Positions 23,804-33,129 are shown, counted from the stretch's first letter. The stretch is DNA of 64,000 nucleotides from Thermobifida alba (GCF_023208015.1 NZ_CP051627.1:1240001-1304000); one strand, 5' to 3'. A program made the numbers and translations. Notes: generated by a model from the sequence alone, not told the origin.

Positions 23804-24817
23804 TCACCAGCGCATGCGGACCTCTTCGGCCCAGCCGAGCAGGCGGTCCACGCGGATGGGGGTGCCGTCGTCGGTGCGGACGGTGCCGCTGTAGTGGCCG
23901 AAGCACTGGCGGGTGTGGTTGCGCAGCAGGACGGCGTCGGTGGAGTCGACGCGTTCGTGGAAGGGGGTGAAGACCAGGTCGACCTGGTCGGAGTCGGGGG
24001 TGCTCAGGTGCCAGGGCCGGCTGTTGTCGGGGTGGTGCCAGCGCAGTTCGGTGCCGATCTTGGTGAGGCGGCCGTCGACGCACACCGCGTTCTCGGTCAT
24101 GCCGGTGCCCCGGGTCCAGGTGCCGCCGAGCTGCAGGCCGACCGTGTGCCCGTCGGTGCGGCCGGAGGCCGCACCCCAGTGCCAGTGCGTGGAGTAGGGC
24201 CAGCGGCCGCGGCCGTGGTCGAGGACCGCCCAGGCGTCGGTGAAGTCGTAGACGGTCTCGCCGAGGCGGACGGTGCCGTGGGCGGGGCGGGCGGTGTGCT
24301 TGGAGGTGTACTGGAAACGGCGGTCGTCCCAGGGCACGACGACGCTGAGGGTCTCGTGTCCCGCGGGCAGGACGGCGGCCAGGTCCGCGGTGAGGGGACC
24401 GTGGGGGGTGCGGCAGTCGAACCGCAGGCGGGTGGCGCCGTGGTCGGGAGTGATGCGGGCGTTGATCCTGCCGGTGGCCAGCGTCTCGGCCGCGTCCAGG
24501 TCGCGGGGCAGGCGCACGCCGCGCGCCAGCGGGGACAGCGCGGTGACGGAGGTTTCGCGGGGCGTGGACCGGTGCGGGCCGTAGTCCAGGAGGTAGACGC
24601 TGGTCAGAGCGAGGTAGTCGAGGCTGCTGACGGTGAGGGCGACCAGGTGGGTGGGGGTGGTCACGCACCAGTACTCCCAGCGTTTGGTGCGGCCCCATCC
24701 CCGCAGGTTGCAGCGGTGCAGCGGGGTTCGGGACCAGCCGACCGCGGCGGGGTTGAGACGGCCGTCGGGGGTGCACAGGTCGACCGGTGCGGTGATCTCC
24801 TTCTCGTGGGTGGGCAT
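23804..24817 (-). CDS. DUF2804 protein
   Basis: A 337-residue protein matching the DUF2804 pattern: CTPDGRLNPAAVGWSRTPLH at the N-terminus, KRWEYWCVTTPTHLVALTVS, then a W-rich centre with WPYSTHWHWGAASG and a C-terminal QCFGHYSGTVRTDDGTPIRV. Function unknown; the fold resembles lipocalin-like or AttH-type beta barrels that bind hydrophobic ligands. No signal peptide is visible. A 16-bp hairpin at 24883-24930 separates it from the RDD gene upstream. Confidence 0.85.
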   Translation of the reverse strand: MPTHEKEITAPVDLCTPDGRLNPAAVGWSRTPLHRCNLRGWGRTKRWEYWCVTTPTHLVALTVSSLDYLALTSVYLLDYGPHRSTPRETSVTALSPLARGVRLPRDLDAAETLATGRINARITPDHGATRLRFDCRTPHGPLTADLAAVLPAGHETLSVVVPWDDRRFQYTSKHTARPAHGTVRLGETVYDFTDAWAVLDHGRGRWPYSTHWHWGAASGRTDGHTVGLQLGGTWTRGTGMTENAVCVDGRLTKIGTELRWHHPDNSRPWHLSTPDSDQVDLVFTPFHERVDSTDAVLLRNHTRQCFGHYSGTVRTDDGTPIRVDRLLGWAEEVRMRW

Positions 24818-24882
24818 GCGCGGGAGCCTACCGTCCGGCCGCCCCGGGGCGGTGGCGGCGGCAGAACGGGTCGCCGGCGCGG

Positions 24883-24930
24883 GGTGTGGTCCCTCCCGCG
24901 GCCGACGACCGCCTCGGGAGGGACCACACC
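24883..24930 (-). terminator. Terminator of the RDD gene
   Basis: A perfect 16-bp stem, GGTGTGGTCCCTCCCG at 24883-24898 with its complement at 24915-24930 and a 16-nt loop, just downstream of the RDD-protein stop on the minus strand. Confidence 0.7.
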
Positions 24931-24935
24931 AGGGG

Positions 24936-25493
24936 TCAGGCCGGGACGACCCGGGTGGTGGCGGCGCGGTCGTGCAGGGAACGCTGCTGGGGTTCGTCGA
25001 TGACGGTGAGGACGGCGTTGAGGACGGTCCCCACGGACAGCAGGTTCAGCAGGAACATCACGGCGGTGCGGCCGAACGCCTTGCCCGGGGAGGGGGGTTG
25101 CCCGGTGGCCGCGTCCACCACCTTGATCTTGAGGAACCGCTTGCCGAGCGTCTGCCCGCTGCGTCCGGTGGGGAGCCAGAAATAGCAGAAGCAGGACAAC
25201 GGGGCCAGGAGGAAGGCGAGGAGGACCATGAGCGCGGCCAGGCCCTCGCTGCCCACGTAGCTCGACATGGTGACGGCTCCCCCCACGCCCACGGTCAGGT
25301 AGACCGCGAGGAACAGGAACAGACAGATCACGCCGTCGATGGCGTAGGCCCCGAGGCGGCGGCCGAAGGGGGCCGGCGGCGGCCACACGGGGGCCTGGGG
25401 CGCGGGGAAGGGGCCGTGGGGTGCGGCGGGTCCGGGAGAAAAGGCCGGGTACTGCTGTGCAGGGGGGTGTTCGAAGGCCGGGGGCTGGCCCAT
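24936..25493 (-). CDS. RDD-family membrane protein
   Basis: A 185-residue protein with a proline-rich N-terminal cytoplasmic segment (first 40 residues), then an RDD domain: FGRRLGAYAIDGVICLFLFL with the characteristic R and D in the first helix, a second helix pair near residues 85-105, TLGKRFLKIKVVDAATGQP and a final helix. RDD proteins are small membrane proteins, some linked to ion antiport or envelope modification. No partner gene is adjacent. Confidence 0.87.
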   Translation of the reverse strand: MGQPPAFEHPPAQQYPAFSPGPAAPHGPFPAPQAPVWPPPAPFGRRLGAYAIDGVICLFLFLAVYLTVGVGGAVTMSSYVGSEGLAALMVLLAFLLAPLSCFCYFWLPTGRSGQTLGKRFLKIKVVDAATGQPPSPGKAFGRTAVMFLLNLLSVGTVLNAVLTVIDEPQQRSLHDRAATTRVVPA

Positions 25494-25790
25494 GACCGTG
25501 TTTCCTCACTCACAGTGGTGGTTCGGTGGACAGCACGGGATTCTCCCACCTGTTTCGGGTGGTCTGTTCCGTTGTTTCGGCTCTGGCCGTATGTGGCCAC
25601 GGGACCGTGCCGACGCCTCCGCCGCGGGAAGCGGTGGGGAGGGACGGGGCCGGTGCCCCTGCCACGGCGCTGGACGTCCTCGCCCCGCACGTCGGCGGGA
25701 TTCTTCCGGCGGGTGCCCGGCCGGTGGCCCGGCACCCGCCAAGCGCAGGCCGGGCGCAGCCGTCGCGGTCCCCGGCGCAGGCTCCGCGGA

Positions 25791-26717
25791 TCAGGGCGTG
25801 CGCCCGGCTGCCTCCCCCCTCCTCGTCGAGGGGGCGGGGGAGGCAGCCGCGCGCCGCGACAGTGCCACACCCGCCAGGCACAGCGCCCCGCCCAGCAGCG
25901 CCAGCGGCCGGGGCACCTCGTCCAGCAGGAGCCACGACAGTGCCACCACCAGCACAGGAACCAGGTAGGTGGTGACGCCCAACCGTCCGGCGGGCATGCG
26001 CGCCAACGCGAAGGCCCAGGTGGTGAACGCGACCGCGGTGGGGAACACGCCCAGGTAGACCATGTTCAGCGTCGCCCTCAGCGGTGCCCGCGCCACCTCC
26101 TCCACCAGCAGTCCGGCGAAGGGCAGGCAGACCAGCGTGCCCACCAGGCAGCCGAACGCCGAGACCTGCAGCGCGGTGGCGTGACGCAGCGCGGGTTTCT
26201 GGGCGACCACGCCCACCGCGTAGGTGAGGGCCGCCACCAGGCACAGCAGCACGCCGGCCACGGGGGCGCGGCCCACCTCGGCGGTGGAGACACCCACCAC
26301 CACCGCGCCGGCGAAGGCCACGGCCGTGCCCCACAGCAGCGGCCGGGGCAGCCCCTCGCCCAGCAGGACGGCGCCGAGCAGCGTGATCAGCACCGGGCCC
26401 AGGTTGACCACCATCGCGGCGGTGCCCGCGTCGACCAGCTGCTCGCCCCAGTTCAACGCGACCATGTACCCGCCGAACCACAGCACGCCCGAGGTCGCGA
26501 TGCCCGGCCAGGCCGCGCGCGGCGGCCAACCGGTGCGGGTGGCCAGCAGCAGGGCCACCAGCACCGTCGAACCGGACAGCAGACGGCCCAGGGCCAGGGC
26601 GCCGGGCGAGTAGGAGGCTCCGGCGTCGCGGATGGAGACGAAGGCCGAGGCCCACAGCAGGACGGTGACTCCGGCAGCCGCCAGGGCGGGCCAGGAGCGC
26701 GGTGCGGAAGGGGGCAT
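25791..26717 (-). CDS. EamA/DMT-superfamily transporter
   Basis: A 308-residue protein with ten hydrophobic segments in two EamA repeats, starting LLWASAFVSIRDAGASYSPG and with the second repeat at about residue 155. The family exports or imports metabolites and drugs; substrate unknown. ATG 26717 lies 7 nt after a TAGGTT -10 box (minus strand, 26725-26730), so the mRNA is probably leaderless; the upstream TTG at 26726 is less likely. A 14-bp hairpin (25805-25818 with 25836-25849) is embedded in its last codons. Confidence 0.88.
   Translation of the reverse strand: MPPSAPRSWPALAAAGVTVLLWASAFVSIRDAGASYSPGALALGRLLSGSTVLVALLLATRTGWPPRAAWPGIATSGVLWFGGYMVALNWGEQLVDAGTAAMVVNLGPVLITLLGAVLLGEGLPRPLLWGTAVAFAGAVVVGVSTAEVGRAPVAGVLLCLVAALTYAVGVVAQKPALRHATALQVSAFGCLVGTLVCLPFAGLLVEEVARAPLRATLNMVYLGVFPTAVAFTTWAFALARMPAGRLGVTTYLVPVLVVALSWLLLDEVPRPLALLGGALCLAGVALSRRAAASPAPSTRRGEAAGRTP
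25805..25849 (-). terminator. Hairpin in the 3' end of the transporter gene
   Basis: A perfect 14-bp inverted repeat, CGGCTGCCTCCCCC and its complement, lies inside the last 20 codons of the EamA gene. The 297-bp gap after the stop holds no recognisable gene, so this hairpin likely acts as terminator. Confidence 0.45.
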
Positions 26718-26918
26718 GGCCACCAACCTAGAGGCGGGAGGTTTCGGTGCTCGGCGAAGGACCGCCGAACCCGCCGCGGCCGGTCACGCGCAGCACCCGC
26801 CCCGACAGCTCCGGCCGGCTGCGGGCGGTGCCCGGCGAACCGGGCCGGACCGGCGCAGCCGGACTCGCGCCCACCCCGACGCCCCACGGGCCCGGGCCCG
26901 CCGCCCCGAGACAGCGGC

Positions 26919-27797
26919 CTAGCCGAGGCCCAGGTCGACACGGGCCAGACGCCGCGGATCGGCCAGCAGGTCGATGGCGGTGATCCTGCCGTCGACGACG
27001 GTGAACCCCAGCACCGACCGCAGCTTCCCCTCCTCGAAGTCCGCGAGGCCGACGGCTCCGTTGACCAGGACCACCTCCACGTCGCACGCCGCACCGGGAC
27101 CCCGGTGGTAGGCGGAGGCCTGCCCGGCCACGGCCGCGGCACCGACGATGCTGCGCACCCCGCCCTCCCCGGTGTCGGCCCGCAGCACCACGTCGGGGGC
27201 GAGGACGGACAGCAGCGCGGCGAAGTCGCCGCCGCGCGCCGCCGCCAGGAACGCCTCGACGACCTCGCGCTGGCGGGTCGGATCCGGTCGGGTGGGCGGC
27301 ACCGTGCCCCGCAGACGCTGCCGCGCGCGGCTGGCGAGCTTCTTGGCGGCGTCCGGGGAACGGTCGACGATGTCGGCGATCTGCGCGAACGGCACCCCGA
27401 ACAGGTCGTGCAGCACGAACGCCAACCGCTCGGCGGGACTCAGGGAGTCCAGCACCACCAGCAGCGCCAACCCGACCGCGTCGGCGACCAGCGCCTGCTG
27501 CTCGGGGGTGTCGCCGTCGTCGCGGCTGACCACCGGATCGGGTAGACGCAGCCGCAACGGGTCCTCACGTCGGGCGGTGCGGGCACGGAGCATGTCCAGG
27601 CACACCCGGCCGACCACCGTGGTCAACCAGCCGCCCAGGTTGTCGATGACGTCGGTGTCGGTCCGGTTGAGCCGCAGCCACGCCTCCTGCACGGCGTCGT
27701 CGGCCTCGTCGAGGGAACCGAGCATCCGGTAGGCCACCGCCCTGAGGCGGGCCCGGTGCTCCTCGAACTGCTCGGTCACGAACTCGTTCACGTCCAC
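26919..27797 (-). CDS. ECF41-type RNA polymerase sigma factor (SigJ-like, SnoaL tail)
   Basis: A 292-residue ECF sigma factor from the GTG at 27797. Region 2 (HRARLRAVAYRMLGSLDEAD then DAVQEAWLRL) and region 4 (LSPAERLAFVLHDLFGVPF) are followed by a C-terminal SnoaL/NTF2-like domain (about residues 190-290), the ECF41 arrangement in which the tail replaces an anti-sigma factor. ATG 27830 is excluded because it lies upstream of the transcription start predicted from the left promoter. The gene is divergent from an FAD oxidoreductase, and ECF41 genes are known to sit beside oxidoreductase, epimerase or carboxymuconolactone decarboxylase genes. Confidence 0.88.
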   Translation of the reverse strand: MDVNEFVTEQFEEHRARLRAVAYRMLGSLDEADDAVQEAWLRLNRTDTDVIDNLGGWLTTVVGRVCLDMLRARTARREDPLRLRLPDPVVSRDDGDTPEQQALVADAVGLALLVVLDSLSPAERLAFVLHDLFGVPFAQIADIVDRSPDAAKKLASRARQRLRGTVPPTRPDPTRQREVVEAFLAAARGGDFAALLSVLAPDVVLRADTGEGGVRSIVGAAAVAGQASAYHRGPGAACDVEVVLVNGAVGLADFEEGKLRSVLGFTVVDGRITAIDLLADPRRLARVDLGLG

Positions 27798-27819
27798 GGT
27801 CCATTCTTCACCAAAGGGC

Positions 27820-27918
27820 TTCCACCGCATTGACGGGGCGGGGGCAGCGAAGGTGACAGCGAAAAAGCCGCGGATTGCCGGTCACCTTCGCTGCCCCCGC
27901 CCCGTCAATGCGGTGGAA
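27820..27918. promoter_or_regulatory. 38-bp inverted repeat forming mirrored ECF promoters
   Basis: Perfect 38-bp arms (27820-27857 and 27881-27918) around a 23-bp spacer. Each arm, read outward, has GGTCACC at its inner end (-35), a 16-nt spacer and CGTC (-10; right arm 27903-27906, left arm 27832-27835). This fits the published ECF41 promoter TGTCACA-N16-CGTC. The two arms therefore give identical promoters for the sigma gene and the FAD oxidoreductase. An RNA hairpin is the alternative reading. Confidence 0.75.
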
Positions 27919-27983
27919 CCGTGGCGGAAACGGTCGGCGGAACCGACCGGCCACGAGGAGACCACGAGTAGTGAGGAGCCCAC

Positions 27984-29297
27984 ATGTCCGCACCCGACCT
28001 CGCCACCGCGGTCCGCGGTACCGTGCTGCGTCCCGGCGACGACGGTTTCGCCGCAGCGGCCCGCGCCTGGAACCTGGCGGTGGAGCAGCCGGTGGCCGCC
28101 GTGGTGGAGGCCGCCGACGCCGACGACGTCGCCGCCCTGGTGCGCTACGCCCGCCGCACCGGCCTGTCCGTGGCCGCCCAGCCCAACGGTCACGGCGCCT
28201 CCGGCGACACCGACGGGGTGATCCTGCTGCGCACCGGCCGCCTCGACGGCGTGGAGGTGGACCCCGACCGGCGCACCGCCCGCCTCGGCGCGGGAGTCCG
28301 CTGGGAACAGGTGCAGCGAGCCGCGGCACCGCACGGCCTGACCGGCCTGGCCGGCAGCATGCCCCGCGTCAGCGTGGTCGGCTACACCCTGGGCGGCGGC
28401 CTGTCCTGGTTCGGTCGCGCCCACGGCTGGGCGTCCGACTCGGTCCGCTCCTTCGACATCGTCGACGCCGACGGCGGCCGGGCACGGGTCGACACCGCGA
28501 GCGACCCCGACCTGTTCTGGGCGCTGCGCGGCGGCGGAGGCGACTTCGCCCTGGTCACCGCCGTCGAGATCGACCTGCACCCCGCGCCGGGCCTGTACGG
28601 CGGACGCCTGGTGTGGCCCGCCGAGCGCACCGCCGAGGTGTTCGAGGTGTTCCGCGAGATCACCGAGACCGCGCCACGCGAACTGTCGGTGTGGTTCCAG
28701 CGGCTCCAGTTCCCCGACGCCCCGCCCCTGGTGGCCGTGGACGCCGCCTACCTGGGGGGGGACACCGAGGCAGGCAAGGCGGCGCTGGCCCGCCTGGACG
28801 GCATCGGCGGCGCGATCACCGACACGCGCACCGTGCTGTCGGCGGACCGCCTGGGCGAGATCACCGCCGAACCCACCGACCCCGTGCCGGGGCTGGGGCA
28901 CGCCGAACTGCTCTGCGGACTGGACGAGCAGACGGTGCGGGCCGTGGTCGACAGCCCGGTCGCACCGCTGCTCACCATCCAGGTACGGCACCTGGGCGGC
29001 GCACTGGCCGAGCCCCGGCCCGGCGGCGGCGCGCGCGGCCCGGTCGCCGAACCCTACCTGCTGTACCTGATCGGCCTGGGCCTGCCGCACCTGCGCGAGG
29101 CCGTGGCCGGGCGGATGACCGAACTGGTGGAGGCACTCGACGGTCGCACCGGCACGGCCAAGCCCTACACCTTCCTGGCACCGGGAGAGCGGGCCGCCGA
29201 CGCCTTCGACGCCCCCACCCTGGACCGGTTGCGCACGATCAAGCAGGACCGCGACCCGCACGGGGTGTTCCGGGCGAACTTCCCGGTCCTGCGTTGA
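27984..29297 (+). CDS. FAD-binding oxidoreductase (BBE-like)
   Basis: A 437-residue PCMH-type flavoprotein. The FAD domain has VRYARRTGLSVAAQPNGHGA at residues 52-71, where the usual RSGGHS has become PNGHGA; the histidine is the expected covalent FAD site. GYTLGGGLSWFGRAHGWASD is the family glycine block, and the C-terminal DPHGVFRANFPV matches the BBE domain. It would oxidise alcohol or sugar-type substrates. Its promoter duplicates that of the ECF41 sigma gene, so it is the predicted main target of that sigma factor. GAGGAG before ATG. Confidence 0.9.
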   Translation: MSAPDLATAVRGTVLRPGDDGFAAAARAWNLAVEQPVAAVVEAADADDVAALVRYARRTGLSVAAQPNGHGASGDTDGVILLRTGRLDGVEVDPDRRTARLGAGVRWEQVQRAAAPHGLTGLAGSMPRVSVVGYTLGGGLSWFGRAHGWASDSVRSFDIVDADGGRARVDTASDPDLFWALRGGGGDFALVTAVEIDLHPAPGLYGGRLVWPAERTAEVFEVFREITETAPRELSVWFQRLQFPDAPPLVAVDAAYLGGDTEAGKAALARLDGIGGAITDTRTVLSADRLGEITAEPTDPVPGLGHAELLCGLDEQTVRAVVDSPVAPLLTIQVRHLGGALAEPRPGGGARGPVAEPYLLYLIGLGLPHLREAVAGRMTELVEALDGRTGTAKPYTFLAPGERAADAFDAPTLDRLRTIKQDRDPHGVFRANFPVLR

Positions 29298-29571
29298 GGC
29301 CGCAGGCGGCGGCGGGCGGGCGTCCCCCGCCCGCCGGGGCGGGGACGCACCCGGGCGCGCCGCGGCGGCGCCTCCCCCTCTCCTCGCCTCGGATGCCGTG
29401 ACGGCGACGGCACGCGGTTCCGTGGCACGGTCGGCGGCCTTCACGGAGAATCGGAGGGGCTGCGGGGACGGCACCGGAAGGCCCGTCGTCGCAGCCCCCG
29501 GAAGGCGCCCGAGAGGACCGCTGTCGGGCCGCCCCGCGGCACACCCGGTCACGGCGTGACGTGAGGAGAGC

Positions 29572-30753
29572 ATGGACATCGAGGCGCTGCGCGCGGACAC
29601 CCCCGGATGCGCCCACAGGGTGCACCTGAACAACGCCGGAGCGGGACTGCTGTCGCGGCGGACCCTGCGGGCGATGACCGACCACCTGGAGCTGGAGGCC
29701 GCCCTCGGCGGCTACGAGGCCGAGGCCCGGGAGGCGGAACGGTTCGACGCCGTCTACACCGACCTCGCCGCACTCGTGGGAGGCCGGCCCGGGGAGGTGG
29801 CCCTGTTCGACAGCGCCACCCGCGCCTGGGGCGCGGCGTTCTCGGCCATGCACTTCGCCCCCGGCGACCGGATCCTCACCGGCCGGGCCGAGTACGGCAG
29901 CAACGCGCTGTCGCTGCTGCACACCGCCCGGCGCACCGGCGCCGAACTCGTCGTGGTCCCCGACGACGAGTCGGGCCAGGTCGACACCGCCGCACTGGCC
30001 GGCCTGGTCGACGAACGCACCCGCCTGGTCGCCCTCAGCCACGTCCCCAGCAGCGGCGGCCTGGTCAACCCGGTCGCCGAGGTCGGCCGCATCACCCGGG
30101 CCGCGGGCGTGCCGTTCCTGCTGGACGCCACCCAGTCGGTGGGCCAGTTCCCGGTCGACGTCACCCGGATCGGCTGCGACATGCTCTGCGGCACCGGCCG
30201 CAAGTTCCTGCGCGGGCCGCGCGGCATCGGTTTCCTGTGGGTGCGCACCGAGGCGCTGGACCTCCTCGAACCGCCCCTGGCCACCCTGAAGGGCGCCACC
30301 TGGGACGGCGGGGGCGGCCTCACCTGGAGCGAAGGCGCGCGGCGGTTCGAGACCTGGGAGATCAGCGGCGCCAACGTGCTGGGGCTGGGGGCGGCGGTGC
30401 GCCAGGCCCTGGAGTTGGGAGTGGACCGGATCGGCCGGCGCGCCGCCGCGTTGGGCGCCCGGTTGCGTGACCGGCTCGCCGAGGTGCCCGGGGTGGCCGT
30501 CCGTGACCTGGGACGCGAGCGGTGCGCCATCGTCACCTGCACGGTCGGTGCGCTGCCCGCCGCCGAGGTGGCCGCCGCTCTGGCCCGCCACGGCGTCAAC
30601 GTCTCGGTCACCGCCCCCGACCACACGCCGTTCGACGCCCAGCGGCGGGCCCTGCCCCCGCTGGTGCGGTTCTCCCCGCACTACTACACCACCGGCGACG
30701 AGGTCGACCGTCCGGTCGACCTCGTCGCCGCTCTGGCCCGCAGGACCGCCTGA
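29572..30753 (+). CDS. Class V aminotransferase (cysteine desulfurase-like)
   Basis: A 393-residue PLP enzyme of fold type I, class V. HLNNAGAGLLSRRTL opens the protein, SHVPSSGGLVNPVAEV and LLDATQSVGQFPVDV supply the cofactor-binding aspartate, and GTGRKFLRGPRGIGFLWV contains the Schiff-base lysine. NVSVTAPDHTPFDAQRR and RFSPHYYTTGDEVDR end the fold. It resembles cysteine desulfurase-like or isopenicillin-epimerase-like members, with no desulfurase cysteine loop obvious. GAGGAG before the ATG. A 38-bp perfect palindrome follows. Confidence 0.87.
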   Translation: MDIEALRADTPGCAHRVHLNNAGAGLLSRRTLRAMTDHLELEAALGGYEAEAREAERFDAVYTDLAALVGGRPGEVALFDSATRAWGAAFSAMHFAPGDRILTGRAEYGSNALSLLHTARRTGAELVVVPDDESGQVDTAALAGLVDERTRLVALSHVPSSGGLVNPVAEVGRITRAAGVPFLLDATQSVGQFPVDVTRIGCDMLCGTGRKFLRGPRGIGFLWVRTEALDLLEPPLATLKGATWDGGGGLTWSEGARRFETWEISGANVLGLGAAVRQALELGVDRIGRRAAALGARLRDRLAEVPGVAVRDLGRERCAIVTCTVGALPAAEVAAALARHGVNVSVTAPDHTPFDAQRRALPPLVRFSPHYYTTGDEVDRPVDLVAALARRTA

Positions 30754-30797
30754 GGGACGGCCGCACGGACGCGGCCCCGTGGCCGGTGAGCGTGGGT

Positions 30798-30835
30798 CGC
30801 AGCGTGGCCTGCGACCGGTCGCAGGCCACGCTGCG
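30798..30835 (+). terminator. 38-bp perfect palindrome after the aminotransferase
   Basis: Arms of 19 bp (CGCAGCGTGGCCTGCGACC at 30798-30816 with its complement at 30817-30835) with no spacer, 44 nt after the stop codon. It would form a very stable hairpin and probably terminates transcription. A DNA binding role is also conceivable. Confidence 0.55.
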
Positions 30836-31441
30836 GGCGGCGACGTCCCCGTTGCCGACGGGGGCGACCGGGGCGGGGCGGTCGCGTCCGCGGTGGCCGG
30901 CCCTTCGCGTCCCGGGCCTCCTCCCCGGGTGCCCGAGGACTCCCGCGCGTTGGTGAGCAGCACCAGACCGGCGTGAGCCGGGGCGACGGCGCCCGACACG
31001 TCCACGGATGCGGGGCGAGGACGGCGGGGACAGGCGCATTCCCGTGGCAGAGGCCGTGTCCCCTGCAGCGGCGGCGGGGCTCGCACCCCGGGACGGGGCG
31101 CTCATGGCGGCCACCGGGACCGGCCCGGCCGTCGGCCCGGAACCCGCAGGACCTCCGGCACCACCGCGTACCCGGCGCGCGAAGTCCCGGTCCCGCAGCC
31201 CGTCGGAGTGACGGGGAGGCGAATCCTTCTTCGGGGGCCCGGCGGGGAGGACCGTGTTCGGGGGACCTGGAAGGCACCGGGCGGTGGCCGGTGGGCCGGG
31301 CGCAGGCCACCGCGGCGTGGGGCCGGAAAACTTGACCCCGGGCCCGGTCGTGCGGCTGCCGCGGGGAAGCGGGTGCCCGGAGGGGCGGCCGCGACGGACC
31401 GGGGTTTGCGGTCGGCGGCCGGCCGCGGCGACCCTGGGGGT
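30836..31441. other. Unassigned 600-bp intergenic stretch
   Basis: No convincing gene. Several short frames are open on both strands, but third positions are not consistently G/C and no ribosome site leads them. It could hold a decayed gene or small RNA. Confidence 0.35.
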
Positions 31442-31987
31442 ATGAGTACCCGACCGCGTGCCCGCCGGGTGCGGATCCTGCGGGCCGAGCCGATCCGCAC
31501 GCAGCGGCTCCGCCTGGACCCGCTGCGGGTGGACGACGCCGCGGAACTGGCCGGGGCCCTGGCGGACCCGGCGCTGTACCGCTTCCTCGGCGGGCGGGCC
31601 CCCGACGAGGAGCAGCTGCGCCGACGCTACGCCGACCTGGTGGAGGGCTCCGACGAGCCGGGGGTGTCGTGGTGCACCTGGACGGTGCGGGAGCTGGACG
31701 GCGGGCGGGCGGTGGGCATGGTGCAGGCCGTCACGGGACCCGACGTGGGCGGGCTGCGCGCGGTCATCTCCTGGATGGTGGGCACGGCCTGGCAGCGGCG
31801 CGGCTACGCGGTCGAGGCCGCGCAGGCGCTGGTGGAGTGGCTGCGGCGACGGGGGGTGCGGACCGTCACCGCGCACATCGACCCGCGCAACACCGCGTCG
31901 GCGGCGGTGGCCCGTTCCCTGGGACTGGTGCGCGGCGGCGACCACCACGGCGAGGAGGTGTGGACCGACCGTCCCCGACACGGCTGA
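31442..31987 (+). CDS. GNAT-family N-acetyltransferase
   Basis: A 181-residue acetyltransferase. TQRLRLDPLRVDDAAELAGA is the RimJ/RimL-type opening, ISWMVGTAWQRRGYAVEAAQ contains the acetyl-CoA-binding Q/RxxGxA motif, and DPRNTASAAVARSLGLVRGG is the final helix. Target (protein N-terminus, antibiotic or small amine) unknown. No ribosome site precedes the ATG, suggesting a leaderless or weakly translated message. Confidence 0.86.
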   Translation: MSTRPRARRVRILRAEPIRTQRLRLDPLRVDDAAELAGALADPALYRFLGGRAPDEEQLRRRYADLVEGSDEPGVSWCTWTVRELDGGRAVGMVQAVTGPDVGGLRAVISWMVGTAWQRRGYAVEAAQALVEWLRRRGVRTVTAHIDPRNTASAAVARSLGLVRGGDHHGEEVWTDRPRHG

Positions 31988-32202
31988 AACCCCCTGGAAG
32001 GGATTGCGGACACCGCCGACCCCCGTGTCCGAAATTCCCCCCGCCCCGCCGAGGCCACCCACAAGACCTGGATGACCTGTGGAAACGCGGAGGGGAAGTG
32101 TCCGAAACCCCTGTCGGGCGGAGCAGGGCCGGGGCGTGTGCGACGGCGGTGACCGAAAAGGCGCGGACCCCCGGAACGCGCGGGCTTGGCAGAATCGGCG
32201 GC

Positions 32203-33129
32203 ATGTCGACGCGCGAACTCACCATCCTGGGCACCGCCAGCGCCGTGCCCACCAAGCGGCGCGGACACAACGGGTACTTCCTGCGCTGGGACGCCCACGG
32301 CATCCTGTTCGACCCCGGGGAGGGCACCCAGCGGCAGATGCGGCACGCGGGCCTGTCCGCACACGACATCACCCGGGTGTGCGTGACCCACTTCCACGGC
32401 GACCACAGCCTGGGCCTGCCCGGGGTGGTGCAGCGCATCGCCCGCGACCGCGTCGACCACCCGGTGCGGGTGGCCTATCCGGCGGCCGGACAGCGGTACT
32501 GGGAGCACCTGCGGCACGCCACCTCCTTCGTCGACACCGACGTCATCGAGGCCCAGCCCCTCACCGGGGACGAGGCGGCCGCGCCGGGCGAGGACGACCT
32601 GACCGTCACCGCGCTGCCGCTGCACCACTCGATCCCCACCTACGGCTACCGGCTGGCCGAACCCGACCGGGTGCACATGCTGGCCGACCGCCTGGCGCAG
32701 CGCGGCGTGCACGGCCCCGCGGTGGGCCGGCTCAAGGCCGAGGGGTTCCTCGTCGACGAGTCCGGGCAGCGCCTGGAACTGGCCGACTACAGCACGGTGC
32801 GGCGCGGACAGGTGTTCGCGTTCGTGATGGACACCGGCCTGTGCGACAACGCGGTGCGCCTGGCCGAGGGCGCCGACCTGCTGGTGATCGAGGCGACCTT
32901 CCTCGACGGCGACGCCGGCCTGGCCGAACGCTACCGGCACCTGACCGCCGGCCAGGCCGGGATGGTCGCCGCCCGCGCCGGCGTGCGCCGCCTGGTGCTC
33001 ACCCACATCTCCGAACGCTACGACCGCGACGACGACGCCCGGTTCGTGGAGCAGGCCGCCGCCCACTTCGACGGGGAGATCGTCCTGGCCCAGGACCTGA
33101 CCCGGGTGACGGTGCCGCCGCGCCGGTGA
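32203..33129 (+). CDS. rnz: Ribonuclease Z
   Basis: A 308-residue MBL-fold protein. LTILGTASAVPTKRRGHNGY opens it, and THFHGDH (H63, H65, D67, H68) is the zinc motif; LPLHHSIPTYGYRL (about 140-153) is the conserved RNase Z segment, and THISERY near 266 holds the final histidine. It removes 3' trailers from tRNA precursors. The ATG is 7 nt from CAGAAT (32190-32195), so the message may be leaderless. The flexible exosite arm seen in longer enzymes is short here, as in many actinobacterial members. Confidence 0.9.
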   Translation: MSTRELTILGTASAVPTKRRGHNGYFLRWDAHGILFDPGEGTQRQMRHAGLSAHDITRVCVTHFHGDHSLGLPGVVQRIARDRVDHPVRVAYPAAGQRYWEHLRHATSFVDTDVIEAQPLTGDEAAAPGEDDLTVTALPLHHSIPTYGYRLAEPDRVHMLADRLAQRGVHGPAVGRLKAEGFLVDESGQRLELADYSTVRRGQVFAFVMDTGLCDNAVRLAEGADLLVIEATFLDGDAGLAERYRHLTAGQAGMVAARAGVRRLVLTHISERYDRDDDARFVEQAAAHFDGEIVLAQDLTRVTVPPRR

